From: Rhynchopus sp. YZ270_cl-10
Lineage: Eukaryota > Euglenozoa > Diplonemea > Diplonemida > Diplonemidae
Reading direction: 5' to 3'
Assembly (NCBI GenBank): GCA_964035575.1
Contig: OZ037857.1
Coordinates: forward strand, 1,302,001 to 1,366,000
Length of the DNA stretch: 64,000 bases
The position numbers and the translations under genes were made by a program. The notes under the pieces are model-generated. The model searched no databases. It was not told the DNA's origin and was given only the letters and a program-made list of their open reading frames with translations. This document shows, in pieces, positions 40,795-52,100 of this stretch (its first letter is position 1; each line of letters starts with the position of its first letter).

Positions 40795-43700
40795 ATGGGC
40801 TCCGGCGCCTCACAACATGATACTACCGAAAGGGGGGACCTAGAGAAGGCGATAGCTTCGAAGCAAACGGAGGTTGATACAGTCGACGCAAATGGACGGA
40901 CGATGCTGCTGAATGCAGTGGTTGCAGGCGACGTTGGGGCGGTGCAGTTTCTTCTTGAGAACGGCGCTGGGAATGTGCGTGACAGGGATGGTCGCGCACC
41001 TCTCTGGCATGCCCTACAGCACAGAGACACAACCCTGCGCGAGGCTCTCGAAGCTGCCCTACAGCCACATGCCCTTCTTATTCTTGACGAGGTGGAGGCA
41101 ATCATACGGGCCTATCTTGACACCTCCACAGACACACAGTCCTTGGCAGCCCACTCCGTTGCAGAGAGCTCTGTTAGCAACGTTCCCTTGGCCCTCACCC
41201 CTCACGACGAGTCTGCGGATCTTCGCAGAACCGACGGACGCAAAGTGGAATGGCTAAAGGAGACGCAGACGACTTCGGATCTCTTGGTATGGCTTCGTGG
41301 TCTGCCTAAGGTGGAACCTCCGTTGGGGTACACAGAGGAGCACATAGTGCATATGGAAGCAGGCTTTGCGTTGGTGTGTGAAAGGCTGCTGGAGGACATT
41401 GCAACAAAGCGGGAAAATGGGAGGGTTGACGATTGGATGGCAGCGTGCGAGCCGTTTCAGCTGCTCCTTGCGGGGTTTCTCTTCACCTCCGACTGCGTTG
41501 AGTACGTCATACACGGTGGCCGCGTTGTCTGCGACAATGGTGTGCCACAAATTGCAACAGGTCCAGACGGAAAGCCCCGCTACATCCAACTTACAGACAG
41601 AGACACCCTGGACCACCATGGCTCACCAGAATCGGTCACCTCGCAGTCGCTTGCACTGTACTCAACGATGAACCGTGCGATGCGTGCAGTAGGCTGGCTT
41701 CCCTGTATCAAAGAATGGAGCAAACAGGAGGTTCCTAATGTGTTTGCATTGAGCCCTGCCCCGCCTCAGCTTCACGTCATCTCAACGTTTCAACCGTTGA
41801 TCTGTGGGCTGCGGCGGCTCATTGCGAGTAGGAGGAAACATCTGCGGACAGTCTTCCGTGGGATCGACGTTAATGTCTCCGCAAAATACGCTGTCGGAAC
41901 ACACGTTGTGTGGAACTGTTTCACATCGACGACCTTGAAGCGTGAGGTCGCAACCAGCTTTATGTATGGCAAAGGCGGCACCTTCTTTGTCATCGTCGCG
42001 AAGGGCGGTGCCGCGGACGTGAAGTTCTCCTCTGTCTTTTCTGCAGAGGACGAGCTCCTATACACAGCGAACATTGAGTATCGCGTACAGTGGAAGCTGT
42101 CGCCGACGCTGCTCCGCATGATGGGGCTGCGCTTTGACGTTATCGTTATGCAGGAGGTTGGCAGTGGTGACGTCACCGCAGCAGAACAGGTCCATGCATT
42201 GCAGGAGGTGATGGGACACACTGTTGCCTTTTTTTCTGACTATCTCTCGCAATACGTTGAAGGTCGAGTTGGTGATGACACACGCGTTGCAGAGAAAGAC
42301 ACACGACCTTTGATGCGGGAGGTGCAAAGCTGGCTTGACAGCAACACCAACACACCTCACACACCTGACACACCTCACACACGCCGCACACTATGCGTTG
42401 TCGGCGACGGCGGCAGCGGCAAAACCTCTGCCTCCATCGCAATTCTCAGTGAACTTGCCACCACCTCCTCCACCTCCACCCCCACCCCCACCTCCAAACC
42501 ATACTTCCCTGTGTTTGTTGCACTCCCTTCAGTGAAACCACGACTATTAGAGACGGGAGGACTCGGCCGCTTTGTTCTCGACTCCTTTGGGATGTCCGAA
42601 GCAGACAGGACCTACCTCACCGAGGCATACAATGTGGTGGTGGTCCTCGACTCCCTGGATGAGGTGGGGTTCTCCCAGGCAGAGGTTGATGCGATTGTGG
42701 CAGAGGGGGGGCTCGCTGCGCGGCACCCTTGGCTGCAGATGCACTGTAGCGTTGTGGTGACCGTGCGCGATGAATATCTCAAAAGCGTTTCCGCCGTGCC
42801 ATCTGCCATCTGTGGACCCTCCGTCAAAGCAGTCTATATGCAACCCTTTACTGAGATTGATGCGCGCAATTACATTACCCGAGCCAGTCTTGCCTGGGAA
42901 CGTACCAAAAAAAATGATGAAATCCGAACCGAATTTGTTCGTGAAGAGGATATAGAAGGGCTAGTGGAGCTGCGTAACCCCTTTGTGTTGCATATGGCGT
43001 GTCATGCGCAGTGTGCAGGCGATGCGACGGAGGAGTTTATTTATGAGATGTATCTTCAAAAATGGACGGCGGCTGAAATGGTGGGCCAGGATGTGAGTGT
43101 GGAGGCGGTGCTGCGTGCAGGGGAGTTGGTTGCGTGCAGGATGCTTGAAACGAATGAGTGGCAGGGGACTGTGGGTATCGCATCAAAGCGTCTGGCAGAG
43201 CACGCGGTTGCAGAAGAGGTCTGCGAGGTGTGCTTCCGCTGTCTGCCGTTCCGTATAGAGGATTTCGGGGAGCGGAGCAGTGCGTTTACATTTCGACACA
43301 AATCGTTGGGTGAGCATCTCGCAGCACGGCGGCTTGCTCGGGAGCCGGCAGACACGTTTTCTATTGTGCAGCGCTGCTTCAGCAAGGATTCACAGCGGGT
43401 GCTTGCCTTCTTTGCGTCTATTGTGCAGCAGGACGGTGCCTCCTCGATATTGCGTGTCAAGACAGAGCTTCTGGAGGCAGTGCGCAGGACGATTGGAGAT
43501 GAGGGTGAGGATGTGTTGACTGCAGGGTCCAATGCTGCGGCGCTGCTTGCACGGACCCGCATTACCTTGCGGGAAGAGAAGCTGGATGGCGTGCGTCTGC
43601 AGCACGCTGACATGCGGGGCATGCTCTTCTCCGGCACATCGCTGGAGGGTGCGACCTTCGCACACTGCTGGCTCGAGCACACAGAGTTCCACACCTGCCA

Positions 43701-45756
43701 CGTCGAGAACGCTGCCTTCACGTCCTGCTCCCTAGGCACCCCCCTGCCGCCACTGCGCCACGCAAAGAGCGCCACCGGCGTCGCGCTCACACCCGACAAC
43801 CGCCACATCGCCACCTCCTCCACCGACAAATCCGTCCGTGTCTGGGACATCACCACCGGCAAAGAGACCTGGACATTCAAAGGCCATTCCGAAGGTGTGC
43901 TTGGTGTGCACATCACCTACGATGGCGCAAAGGTGGTGTCATATTCTCGCGATAAGACAGTGCGCATCTGGGATATGTCCACAGGAGAAATGTTGCATAC
44001 ATTGCAGCATTCCGACGCAGTGACCGGAGTGGTGTTGAGTCCCGATGGGGTTTTCATCGTGGCCTGTTCAGGAAGCACTCTGCGAGGGTGGAAGTGTGCG
44101 TCAGGGGCAGCGGTGTGGTCTGCATCGCACGACAAGGCCAGCTTCATTGCGATGTCCACAACAGGGCAGCACATCGTCTCAGGGTCGAAGGACAAAACCT
44201 TGCGGGTTTGGATGCTCGCAAATGGCAAAGCGGTGCAGACCCTGAAGGGGCATAGCGGTGCTGTCACCCATGCAGTCTTTACTGAGGATGGTCACATTGT
44301 TTCGTGTTCCCAAGATAAAAGCATTCGGGTGTGGGATACAACCTCGGGGGAGCTGCTTCGTACCATAAAGACGCCGCAGGCAGCTCAGAAGCTGGCGGTC
44401 TCCTCTGGACAGGTTCTGGCCTGTTTTGAGTCTGGCGTGATCGGTGTATGGGCGTTGTTGACTGGGGAAAGGACGTTGTCGTTAGAAGGGCATTCGCTAG
44501 GTGTGTTGGATGTGTCCGTTCGCGATGGGTATGCTGTGTCGTGCTCGCATGATCAGACGGTGCGGGTGTGGAACCTGGCAACAGGGAGGGAGAGGTTTGT
44601 GATGGAAGGACACACCGATGCGGTGGCTGGGGTGGTGGTCAGCCCAAATGGGAGACAGCTGGTGTCACGGAGTTGGGACACCACTGTGCGCATCTGGGAT
44701 ATGCCCATGGGGAAGGAGGCCACGCTGGAGAAGGGACACTCCCAGATCATTTATGGTGTGGACGTCAATGCTGCTGCGACCCATGCGGTCACCGGGTCTG
44801 CTGACACCACCGTCCGCGTCTGGGAGCTTGCAACAGGCAGAGAGACTCACGTCTTCGAAGGGCACACCCGACAGGTCAATTGTGTTGCATTTGCGCCAGA
44901 TGGCACCCACGTAGCCTCAGGGTCTGACGACATAACAATTCGCTGGTGGAATCTGTCCAAAAAGAAACAAGTGCTGTCCCTAAAAGGACACAGCGTTGGT
45001 GTCGCAGGCGTGATAACAGATGGCACCCAAATAATCTCCTGGGCTGCAGACAATGTGATCCGTGTCTGGGACATCGAAGGTGAGTGTTCGCGTCTCAAGT
45101 TGGAGTCTTTTGCGAAGGTGGTGGGTCTTGCTGTCAGTGCGGACAGATTGAGTCTGACGGCGTGCAACGCTGCGAATACACTTCTGGTCTGGGACCTGGA
45201 GAAGGGGAAGGTGAAGAAGAAGGTCACACTCACTGCGAATTCGAAGTGTGTGAGCGCGGCAGTCACCCCTGATGGGAGCCAGGTGGTCACGGCATCTGAT
45301 GACAAGCTGATCCGTGTCTGGGATGTGTCCACAGGAAAGCAGCGGCTCACTTTCAAAGGACACTCCCGCCTTGTCACCTCTGTGGCCCTGACGCCGGATG
45401 CGACGCGCATCGTGTCATGCTCCCTGGACAACACTGTGCGGGTGTGGGACAAGGCCACAGAAGAAACCCTTCACACCCTCCACGGCCACTCCGACGCGGT
45501 GCTCGACATTGCTGTCACCAAAGACGCCTTGCGCATTGTGTCCGTCTCCCGCGACAAAACCCTGCGTGTCTGGGGCCTACCCCCCGCACCAATACCCACC
45601 GCAGCAACTGAAGACAGTTCCAGCTCAGATGACGACAAACAGAAATGCTACCTAGAGGCGCGCCTCGGTGTTACGTCTACCGTTCCACGTGCATTCAATT
45701 GCATTGATGGTGAGACCGTGACACCGGATGTGGCACGACGGATAGTGTTTGGTTAA
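40795..45756 (+). CDS. Ankyrin / ADP-ribosyltransferase / NACHT / pentapeptide / WD40 protein
   Basis: A single exon of 1653 residues. I start at 40795 because MGSGASQ is a textbook N-myristoylation start; the frame stays open upstream only through transposon sequence. An ankyrin-like segment (about 27-80) comes first. An R-S-E type ADP-ribosyltransferase follows: R355 in TVFRGID, S378 in FTSTT, and E418-D-E420 (ExE, the pattern of arginine-specific enzymes). A NACHT NTPase has Walker A GDGGSGKT (537-544, K543) and Walker B VVVLDSLDE (D619, D622, E623). Pentapeptide-like repeats occupy about 930-980. Fifteen WD40 repeats run from about 991 to 1597, enough for two propellers. STAND NTPases oligomerise on ligand sensing; an NLR-like sensor with an ADP-ribosylating effector at a membrane is inferred. 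The fusion of all five parts is unusual. Confidence 0.88.
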   Translation: MGSGASQHDTTERGDLEKAIASKQTEVDTVDANGRTMLLNAVVAGDVGAVQFLLENGAGNVRDRDGRAPLWHALQHRDTTLREALEAALQPHALLILDEVEAIIRAYLDTSTDTQSLAAHSVAESSVSNVPLALTPHDESADLRRTDGRKVEWLKETQTTSDLLVWLRGLPKVEPPLGYTEEHIVHMEAGFALVCERLLEDIATKRENGRVDDWMAACEPFQLLLAGFLFTSDCVEYVIHGGRVVCDNGVPQIATGPDGKPRYIQLTDRDTLDHHGSPESVTSQSLALYSTMNRAMRAVGWLPCIKEWSKQEVPNVFALSPAPPQLHVISTFQPLICGLRRLIASRRKHLRTVFRGIDVNVSAKYAVGTHVVWNCFTSTTLKREVATSFMYGKGGTFFVIVAKGGAADVKFSSVFSAEDELLYTANIEYRVQWKLSPTLLRMMGLRFDVIVMQEVGSGDVTAAEQVHALQEVMGHTVAFFSDYLSQYVEGRVGDDTRVAEKDTRPLMREVQSWLDSNTNTPHTPDTPHTRRTLCVVGDGGSGKTSASIAILSELATTSSTSTPTPTSKPYFPVFVALPSVKPRLLETGGLGRFVLDSFGMSEADRTYLTEAYNVVVVLDSLDEVGFSQAEVDAIVAEGGLAARHPWLQMHCSVVVTVRDEYLKSVSAVPSAICGPSVKAVYMQPFTEIDARNYITRASLAWERTKKNDEIRTEFVREEDIEGLVELRNPFVLHMACHAQCAGDATEEFIYEMYLQKWTAAEMVGQDVSVEAVLRAGELVACRMLETNEWQGTVGIASKRLAEHAVAEEVCEVCFRCLPFRIEDFGERSSAFTFRHKSLGEHLAARRLAREPADTFSIVQRCFSKDSQRVLAFFASIVQQDGASSILRVKTELLEAVRRTIGDEGEDVLTAGSNAAALLARTRITLREEKLDGVRLQHADMRGMLFSGTSLEGATFAHCWLEHTEFHTCHVENAAFTSCSLGTPLPPLRHAKSATGVALTPDNRHIATSSTDKSVRVWDITTGKETWTFKGHSEGVLGVHITYDGAKVVSYSRDKTVRIWDMSTGEMLHTLQHSDAVTGVVLSPDGVFIVACSGSTLRGWKCASGAAVWSASHDKASFIAMSTTGQHIVSGSKDKTLRVWMLANGKAVQTLKGHSGAVTHAVFTEDGHIVSCSQDKSIRVWDTTSGELLRTIKTPQAAQKLAVSSGQVLACFESGVIGVWALLTGERTLSLEGHSLGVLDVSVRDGYAVSCSHDQTVRVWNLATGRERFVMEGHTDAVAGVVVSPNGRQLVSRSWDTTVRIWDMPMGKEATLEKGHSQIIYGVDVNAAATHAVTGSADTTVRVWELATGRETHVFEGHTRQVNCVAFAPDGTHVASGSDDITIRWWNLSKKKQVLSLKGHSVGVAGVITDGTQIISWAADNVIRVWDIEGECSRLKLESFAKVVGLAVSADRLSLTACNAANTLLVWDLEKGKVKKKVTLTANSKCVSAAVTPDGSQVVTASDDKLIRVWDVSTGKQRLTFKGHSRLVTSVALTPDATRIVSCSLDNTVRVWDKATEETLHTLHGHSDAVLDIAVTKDALRIVSVSRDKTLRVWGLPPAPIPTAATEDSSSSDDDKQKCYLEARLGVTSTVPRAFNCIDGETVTPDVARRIVFG

Positions 45757-46104
45757 GGAGAAGAGAGACAGAGGTGCATGAGTCTTTTCCGAGGCAAGTG
45801 TACATGAAACAACCTGAGATGAGATTTAAGAGAATTTAAGAGAATTAAGAGACCGAGACCGAGACCTTTTTTAACGATAACCATTTGTGGTCAAGGTGAC
45901 CTGAACACCAGACCTACCTCCATCTTACTAACCTTTCTTTAAACATAGAATCAAGCCCCTGACCACACTTTTTTCACCCTCCATTCATCCACCTGCTGCA
46001 AACTTCACATTTCACCTACATCCACAGAACACACCCCTCTTCTCTCTTCAACAATGTTGCCTTAGCGAAACTTTAGTCTTGAGAAGACCTGACAATATTT
46101 TGTC
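45757..46104. other. Short intergenic spacer
   Basis: There are 348 bases between the ART-NACHT and polycystin genes, both on the + strand. The spacer includes a degenerate dispersed motif (AGGTGACCTGAACACCAGAC + CATCTTAC) at about 45894-45932 and repeated AGAGAATTAAGAGA near 45828-45852. No promoter element is certain. Confidence 0.5.
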
Positions 46105-49100
46105 ATGCCGGTCCCAGACTCAGTGGAGACCGTAGGGTCTTCGACGAAGTATGTGTATGGGAGTGCGGAGAAGCCACAGACTATCATTTACACTGCAGGG
46201 AGCAAGACAAAGGAGGATACGGGCGCAGAGGCGGCAGGGATCCGCAGCGTGCTTCTGAGCTGCGACACCTTTCAGTTCTTCAAGATTGCGTCCGGGAAGG
46301 GGCAGAGCTACTCTAACAAATGGTTCGACCCGAAAATGATGTTTCCCCACGAAAAACGTCTCGGGCACGTCTTCCTGTCTATGCTTGGACGGTCGGGGGA
46401 CGATTTAGAAGAAGCGATTCCACTTTGCCCTGCCGTTTCCCTCTCCACCCCACTGTCACACAGGACCGACCTCGATACGGAAGTGGTCCTGAGTCACAAA
46501 ACAGTGGACAGCGTTGCAAAGCGTGAAATTGACTCAAATTTCCTCCCCGACGCGGTGTGGCGTGAGACTGCAGAAGCATATTCAAAACCAGACCTACCGG
46601 ACGCCCTTCGAATTGCGCCAGAGCATGCAGTACACGGCCCTCCCGCAAAAAACATTTATGGTCCCGGGGAATTTAAAATTAGTATTCGTGAGATTCAGGA
46701 ATTGGAGAGGAGTATCAGTATTGCGACCTCTCCGGTGTTGCCGCAGATGTTTTATGCGCATTTGGTTGCTTTTACCACAAAATGCAAACGAAACCAGCTG
46801 TTCTTCGATCTCCGCCGGTCAGTACCTTTAGAAGAGTTCTCTCAGGTACGAAGTGCGTTCGATGCGCAGAACAAAGAGCTTCTCGCTATATGGCTTTCAC
46901 GACAGAATACTGCTCTGGCAAGCGAGAAAGGGTTATATGAAGAGCAGGCTAGAGTCCAGAAGGAATACCTAGCTGATGCGACGGGGGATGCCGATTTGCT
47001 CGATAAAGTGCACGATGTGAACCAAAGAATCGGGCGTTTCAAGGTGGTATCACGAAATGCTCAAATTAAGGTAGCGCACCTCACCTCGAGCACCGCGCAA
47101 GACGCCGACTTTGCAGTCTCATTAGGCATTTGGTCCTTCATCGCGCAGGTACGTACCAACCCTTCGTCCTACGGATTTTCCGGTGGAGTAGAAAACATTA
47201 CCCTCAAGAAGTCCCTCACGGAGCTCTGTACTGATGTTTGCATCAGCCAGAAAGGGTATTTCTTTGTAGACGGCCGTCCTGGAGCGCCCAATCAATTGAC
47301 AGCAAAGACTGCGCAGCAGATCGTCTTCTTGAGCTCCCCTGGGCTCGACTTTTGCGACCCTTCCTCCACCCGCCTTGAAGGGAAGAAGTACTTCCAGACC
47401 ACAGAGGATGGGAACGGTGAGGTGCGTCTCACTGCGTTCCTGCAGAATTCGTGGACCGATCTGCTGGAGAGGGTCATCCGGTTGTATCGTGTGATCTATC
47501 GGTCGTGCCGGCATCATCAAGTACGTAACCCTTCTATGCTTGCAATGGGTTTGGGTGTTTTTCTCGAGAATGTTCCTCAAGCAGAGAAGACCAGGGTCGC
47601 AGAGGCCTATTTTATAGCGCAATGGCTGCTTTTGACGGAGGAAGATTGGGGATTTGAAAATTATTTTATTAACCCAGTGTGGATCAATGCGACAGCGTTG
47701 CCTACGTTGGAGCGGGTTTTGAAGGATGGGCGGAGTTTGAAGTGCAATGTTGTCATGCACGACAGGGATGTGAAGTTTCTTTGCGTCGAAATGGCGAAGA
47801 CCTCCACCTTCTCTGGGCCGGCAATGCTGAACCCTTCTGACTGTGCCTCCATGTGGCTAGGCCATATGGGGTACTTTTGGGAAAAGGGCAGGCAAGACGG
47901 CTACGTCGGGGAGGAAGACTTCTGCAGCTCTGGTACCGGCCTCCTTGCTCTCTCCGGCATCACCAATGCGTACGGCCTCCCCGACCGCCACCTTGCTGAG
48001 GAAACGCTTGAATCGCCGAAAGGGAAACGCGTTGTGCCTACCCTCGAAAACGTTCTCGCTCCTACTTCTGGTACCTCTGCGGTCACGCAACTGGCACATC
48101 TGTGTACGTTAATATCAACTACCCCTGATGACGTGGTGCATCTCAATACCTTAGCCCAGCACTCCATCGAACGGCATTCCGAAGTGATCAAAGAGTACTA
48201 CAAAAAGGGGCAACGTAGTGGCGACGCTATGGTGTTGTTGACAAAGGTCTGTGCCACTCCAGGAGCGTCGTTGGGGTTGGTGAAATTGATGGTAGAGAAG
48301 CTGGAGCTAGCATTGGAGGATATTAGTTGTCCATGCCAAGGATTGCAGAGGCCTGCGTCACGCAGATCGATGCCTCCGATGTTTTTGCAATCTTTGACAG
48401 AAAAGTTGAAAAAATCTGACCGAGGAGATGTCATCGCGTTTCAAGAAGACGAAAAACCGCAATTCAAAGATTGCAGTACACCGCTTCACGCGGCTGCTCG
48501 ATTTGGGCATGTGGACATTCTTTTGTACCTAGTTTTGAATGGTCATCCGGTTACTCTATTTGAACGTCCTTCTCGCCTTTCTATTTATGAGGTTGCTGCA
48601 AGCACGCAAAACAAATCACCACTGCTCGCCACCGCATGTTGCAAACTGCTGCGGGCAGCAGAAAGCAAGACCTCCCTTCACCCGCTTCTTACTGTCGCAA
48701 GCTCTGAGGAGGCTGCAACGTTTCGCACCATTCCTGTAGGGGCGTTGAACAAATATGGTTGGAACATTGTGCATTGGGCGACAGCGTTGAACAACATTCA
48801 TTTGCTGCAGAGGGTCATGCTTGTGGAGGATTTGGATCTCAATGCGATGGATGGGGATGGGTGGTGTGCACTCCACTGGGTAGTCGTCCGAGGAAGCTGT
48901 GAGATGCTGAAGGTGTTGCTTTCCTCCAAACAGAACATCGATGTGTGTACAACCTCATTCGCGCCGCCGCTTCTTCTCGAACGCTTTTCTCTTGCAGGAG
49001 GGATGTGGACGACCCCCGAAGGGGACGCTCTGTGCCTCTCTGAACAACTCCACCACGGCGTTGTCCCACCAGGCATCAGCTCCTCCCATCCGGGTGCAAC

Positions 49101-52100
49101 GGTGTTCAAAGGGCACGTCTGCATGACGCCCTCCACAGTTCAGGTTAAAATTCTGCTTGTAATGGAACCGCCTAGTCTGGTGGATGGTAGTGTGCGGCAG
49201 AGGGGTTGTGTTAAGAAGATTTCGGAGCATGATGGGGCCTTCCGTTTTAACGCCTTTTTTGTTGAATATGATGTTCGGTCTATGGCGTTGAAGCTGACCC
49301 AAGGGAATGTTTCGTTGCAGGTCGGGCCGGTTGCAGCGTCGCCGCTATCTGCGTGCCCTTTGTTGTTTACGAAGGCTGTACTCGAGGCACGCTCTTCAGG
49401 GAAACAACGAACCACCGCACTTCACGCAGCAACACGTCTTGGTCTTTGCAAATTCAGCCATATTCTCGCTCAATACGAACCTCGTCTCCTAGACATCCCT
49501 GACGCAAACGATATGAAACCTTTTCTCCTTGCGCTGCTCCACTTTCAGGTGTATCGTCGTGAAGAGGAACACTCTAGGAAAAGAGGTTTGCATCTTCAGG
49601 GATCTCCTTTGGGGAAAACGTTTGTATCGTTGGTACTGTCGGCGCCTGCAAAGGCAAGGAAGGCAGGGCATAATGGCAGTGGTTTGGGGGGGTCGGTGAT
49701 GGTGCCCAGTGCGGTGCTAGATGAGGTGCGGAGGAAGTGTATCATTTCTTTGAAGGAGAGCTGTGCAGCGCCCTTCGTGGACGCAACGTCAAAAGGGTGG
49801 CTGCTGCAGCTCATCGAGAAGGGTGAGGAGACGGCTGTGCTCGCCATGGTAACCCTCCTGCAGCATGAAGATCTGTACACAGCGGTGCGGTCGGCGCTGC
49901 TCTACGCGTTGCACAATGCCTGTGCCTTCGGAAGCTCAACCAAAGGTGACACAACCCTAGTGACCCGTGTGCTCTCATTCATCTCAGCGGTCCATAAAGT
50001 AAATAGAAAGATCGCGTTTGATGATCCGACAGAAAAGACGGTGGTTTTGGAGGAAGCAGGTATGGTTTTCCCTTGCAAAAAAGGCATTATTTATCTATTG
50101 ATTGAGGCGTTTTGCACTTTTCAACTTCTTTTTAGAAATCATCATAATATTTTTCAAATTATCCACGAGGCTTCGTTTCAATGACCTCTTTTTGTTTCCT
50201 TCTGGGGACATTTTCCCCCACACACCATATACTCCGTATTTCTTCCTAGGTGCAACCCAACACGAAGAGACGCAGAAGAACTCCATCACCCTGCAGTACC
50301 TCCGGCAGGACCACCCTACCGAAGGCGAGCTCCGCGAAGCTGAGCGGGACCTGGGGAAGCGGCTGTGGTGTTCACGGTACATCATTGCGAAGGGTTTTGA
50401 CAAGCTTGTGCGTGGAGAGATGGGGGTGCGGTCGCTGTACCGCAGTGGGGTCGAAGGGAACCTGCGGAAGCGGGTCTTCACGATGGCGGAGCTGAAGGCG
50501 CAGCTCGCTAGGGTGCAGGAACGCAACAAGGCGCATCTGTTCCTCTCCACAGGCCTGAACACCAACGACGGAGACCGCATCGTTGACAACCTGCTCTCCC
50601 TGCACACCTCCCTTGAGCAGCAGAACCTCACCACAGAGGCGTCTGAACTTTCCTACAATCTGCTTCTCATTTTGCAGGCCCACTGCAATGGTGTAGAATC
50701 GTCGTTCTTTGTGGCAGCCAGGTTTCAGAGGATCGACATCGTGCACCATGTGTTCAAACGATATGCAGAAGTGAGTGAAACCCGGCATGGCATGGGGTTA
50801 GGTGTGATGGGGAATAACTGCCATCATAGTTTGAATGTTTCGTTGCGGACAACGAAGATGATGGCAGCAGAGTTGAAGCCAAAGGATCTGCTGCGGGAGG
50901 AAATCAGATGGAGGAGGTGGCAGTCAGCTGAGGCGGTGTTGCCGTACGCAAAGGCCCTGCACGCTGCTGAAACACCGGAGGCAGCGGATGCGGTTCTCTT
51001 CTTCGATACGCTTCCTTCCGGTGAGCTGCGTACAGGGCAGGCCGGGGCAGAGAAGGTCACTGTGTACGCTGAACCACCCTGTCTTCAAGAGCTCGTTCTT
51101 TGTTCGGAGCATCGATTGGTCGATCCGTCCGCATTCTCTCAGGTGCTAGCATGCCACGCAATGTGGTTGACAGCAAACGATGAACGTCCCAAATCCATCA
51201 CAATAAAGTATGAACAAAGAAAGCTCCGATGCAACGTTACGGCCGACTCCACAGAGCGTGGCAACATTGAAGTGGTGTGCGATTGGCTGGCAAACGACGC
51301 TGGTGTTGATCTCACTGGCAAAAAGGACCACCTCCGCTTTGTCTCTGCGGGGACGCACTTCAACGTTATCCTCACATACGAAAACGTGACAGATGGGCAG
51401 GTCTATATGTGTTCCATCCCGCCACAACGTCCGCAGAAGAAAACCGTTTCCTTGGTCGCTCTGGCAACAGGGGAGACGCGGGATTTGGTGATCATCGATA
51501 GGGATGTGACGATTGATGTTTCGTTTCGTGTACGACGCAGGTTTCGTGTACCTGATACAGCGTTGGTTGAGTATTTTGATGCGGCCTCTGGTGCACAGAA
51601 GCGGGAGATGACATACACCACCGCTGCACATGATGGTCGCTACAGTGTGCAGTTCTCAGGGAACCTACAACTCACATGGTCCGAGGTCTCCCGCACTGCT
51701 ACCCCTCATGCGGCAGAAGCGACTGCAACGCTGCGCTACCTCTTTGGCACAAAAACCGTGAATCTCTCCGAATTCTTTGCCAACCACGAAAACCGGGTGC
51801 ATTTCCCTTTCTTCGACTTCGGCGACCGCACCTCACGGACCGGAGAACTTATGTTAGTCATTTGCCATCAACTTTCCCTTGAAGAGGCGATGGACGATCT
51901 GTCCGAAGGGGTACCCCTCTTTTCCGAAGGATTTTCCATTTGCGATGTGACGTTCACCCCTGCGGATTATGCGGCATTGAAGCATCCGTTGCATGCTTTG
52001 CTGGTCCTGTCGCGGTATGGGTCTACGAGGTTTGATGTGACAGGGAGGGAACGTACTATGAGTGCCTCGAAACGGCGTAAACCCACCTTCTCTGAAAGCC

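Noticed and set aside
43056-43916. 286-codon minus-strand frame inside the ART-NACHT gene
   Set aside because: Antisense shadow; Ser/Arg-rich with no domains.
50102-50249. Separate gene start for the 50102-54970 frame
   Set aside because: The first part of that frame is T-rich intron sequence; splicing 50059 to 50250 joins it in frame to the upstream exon.
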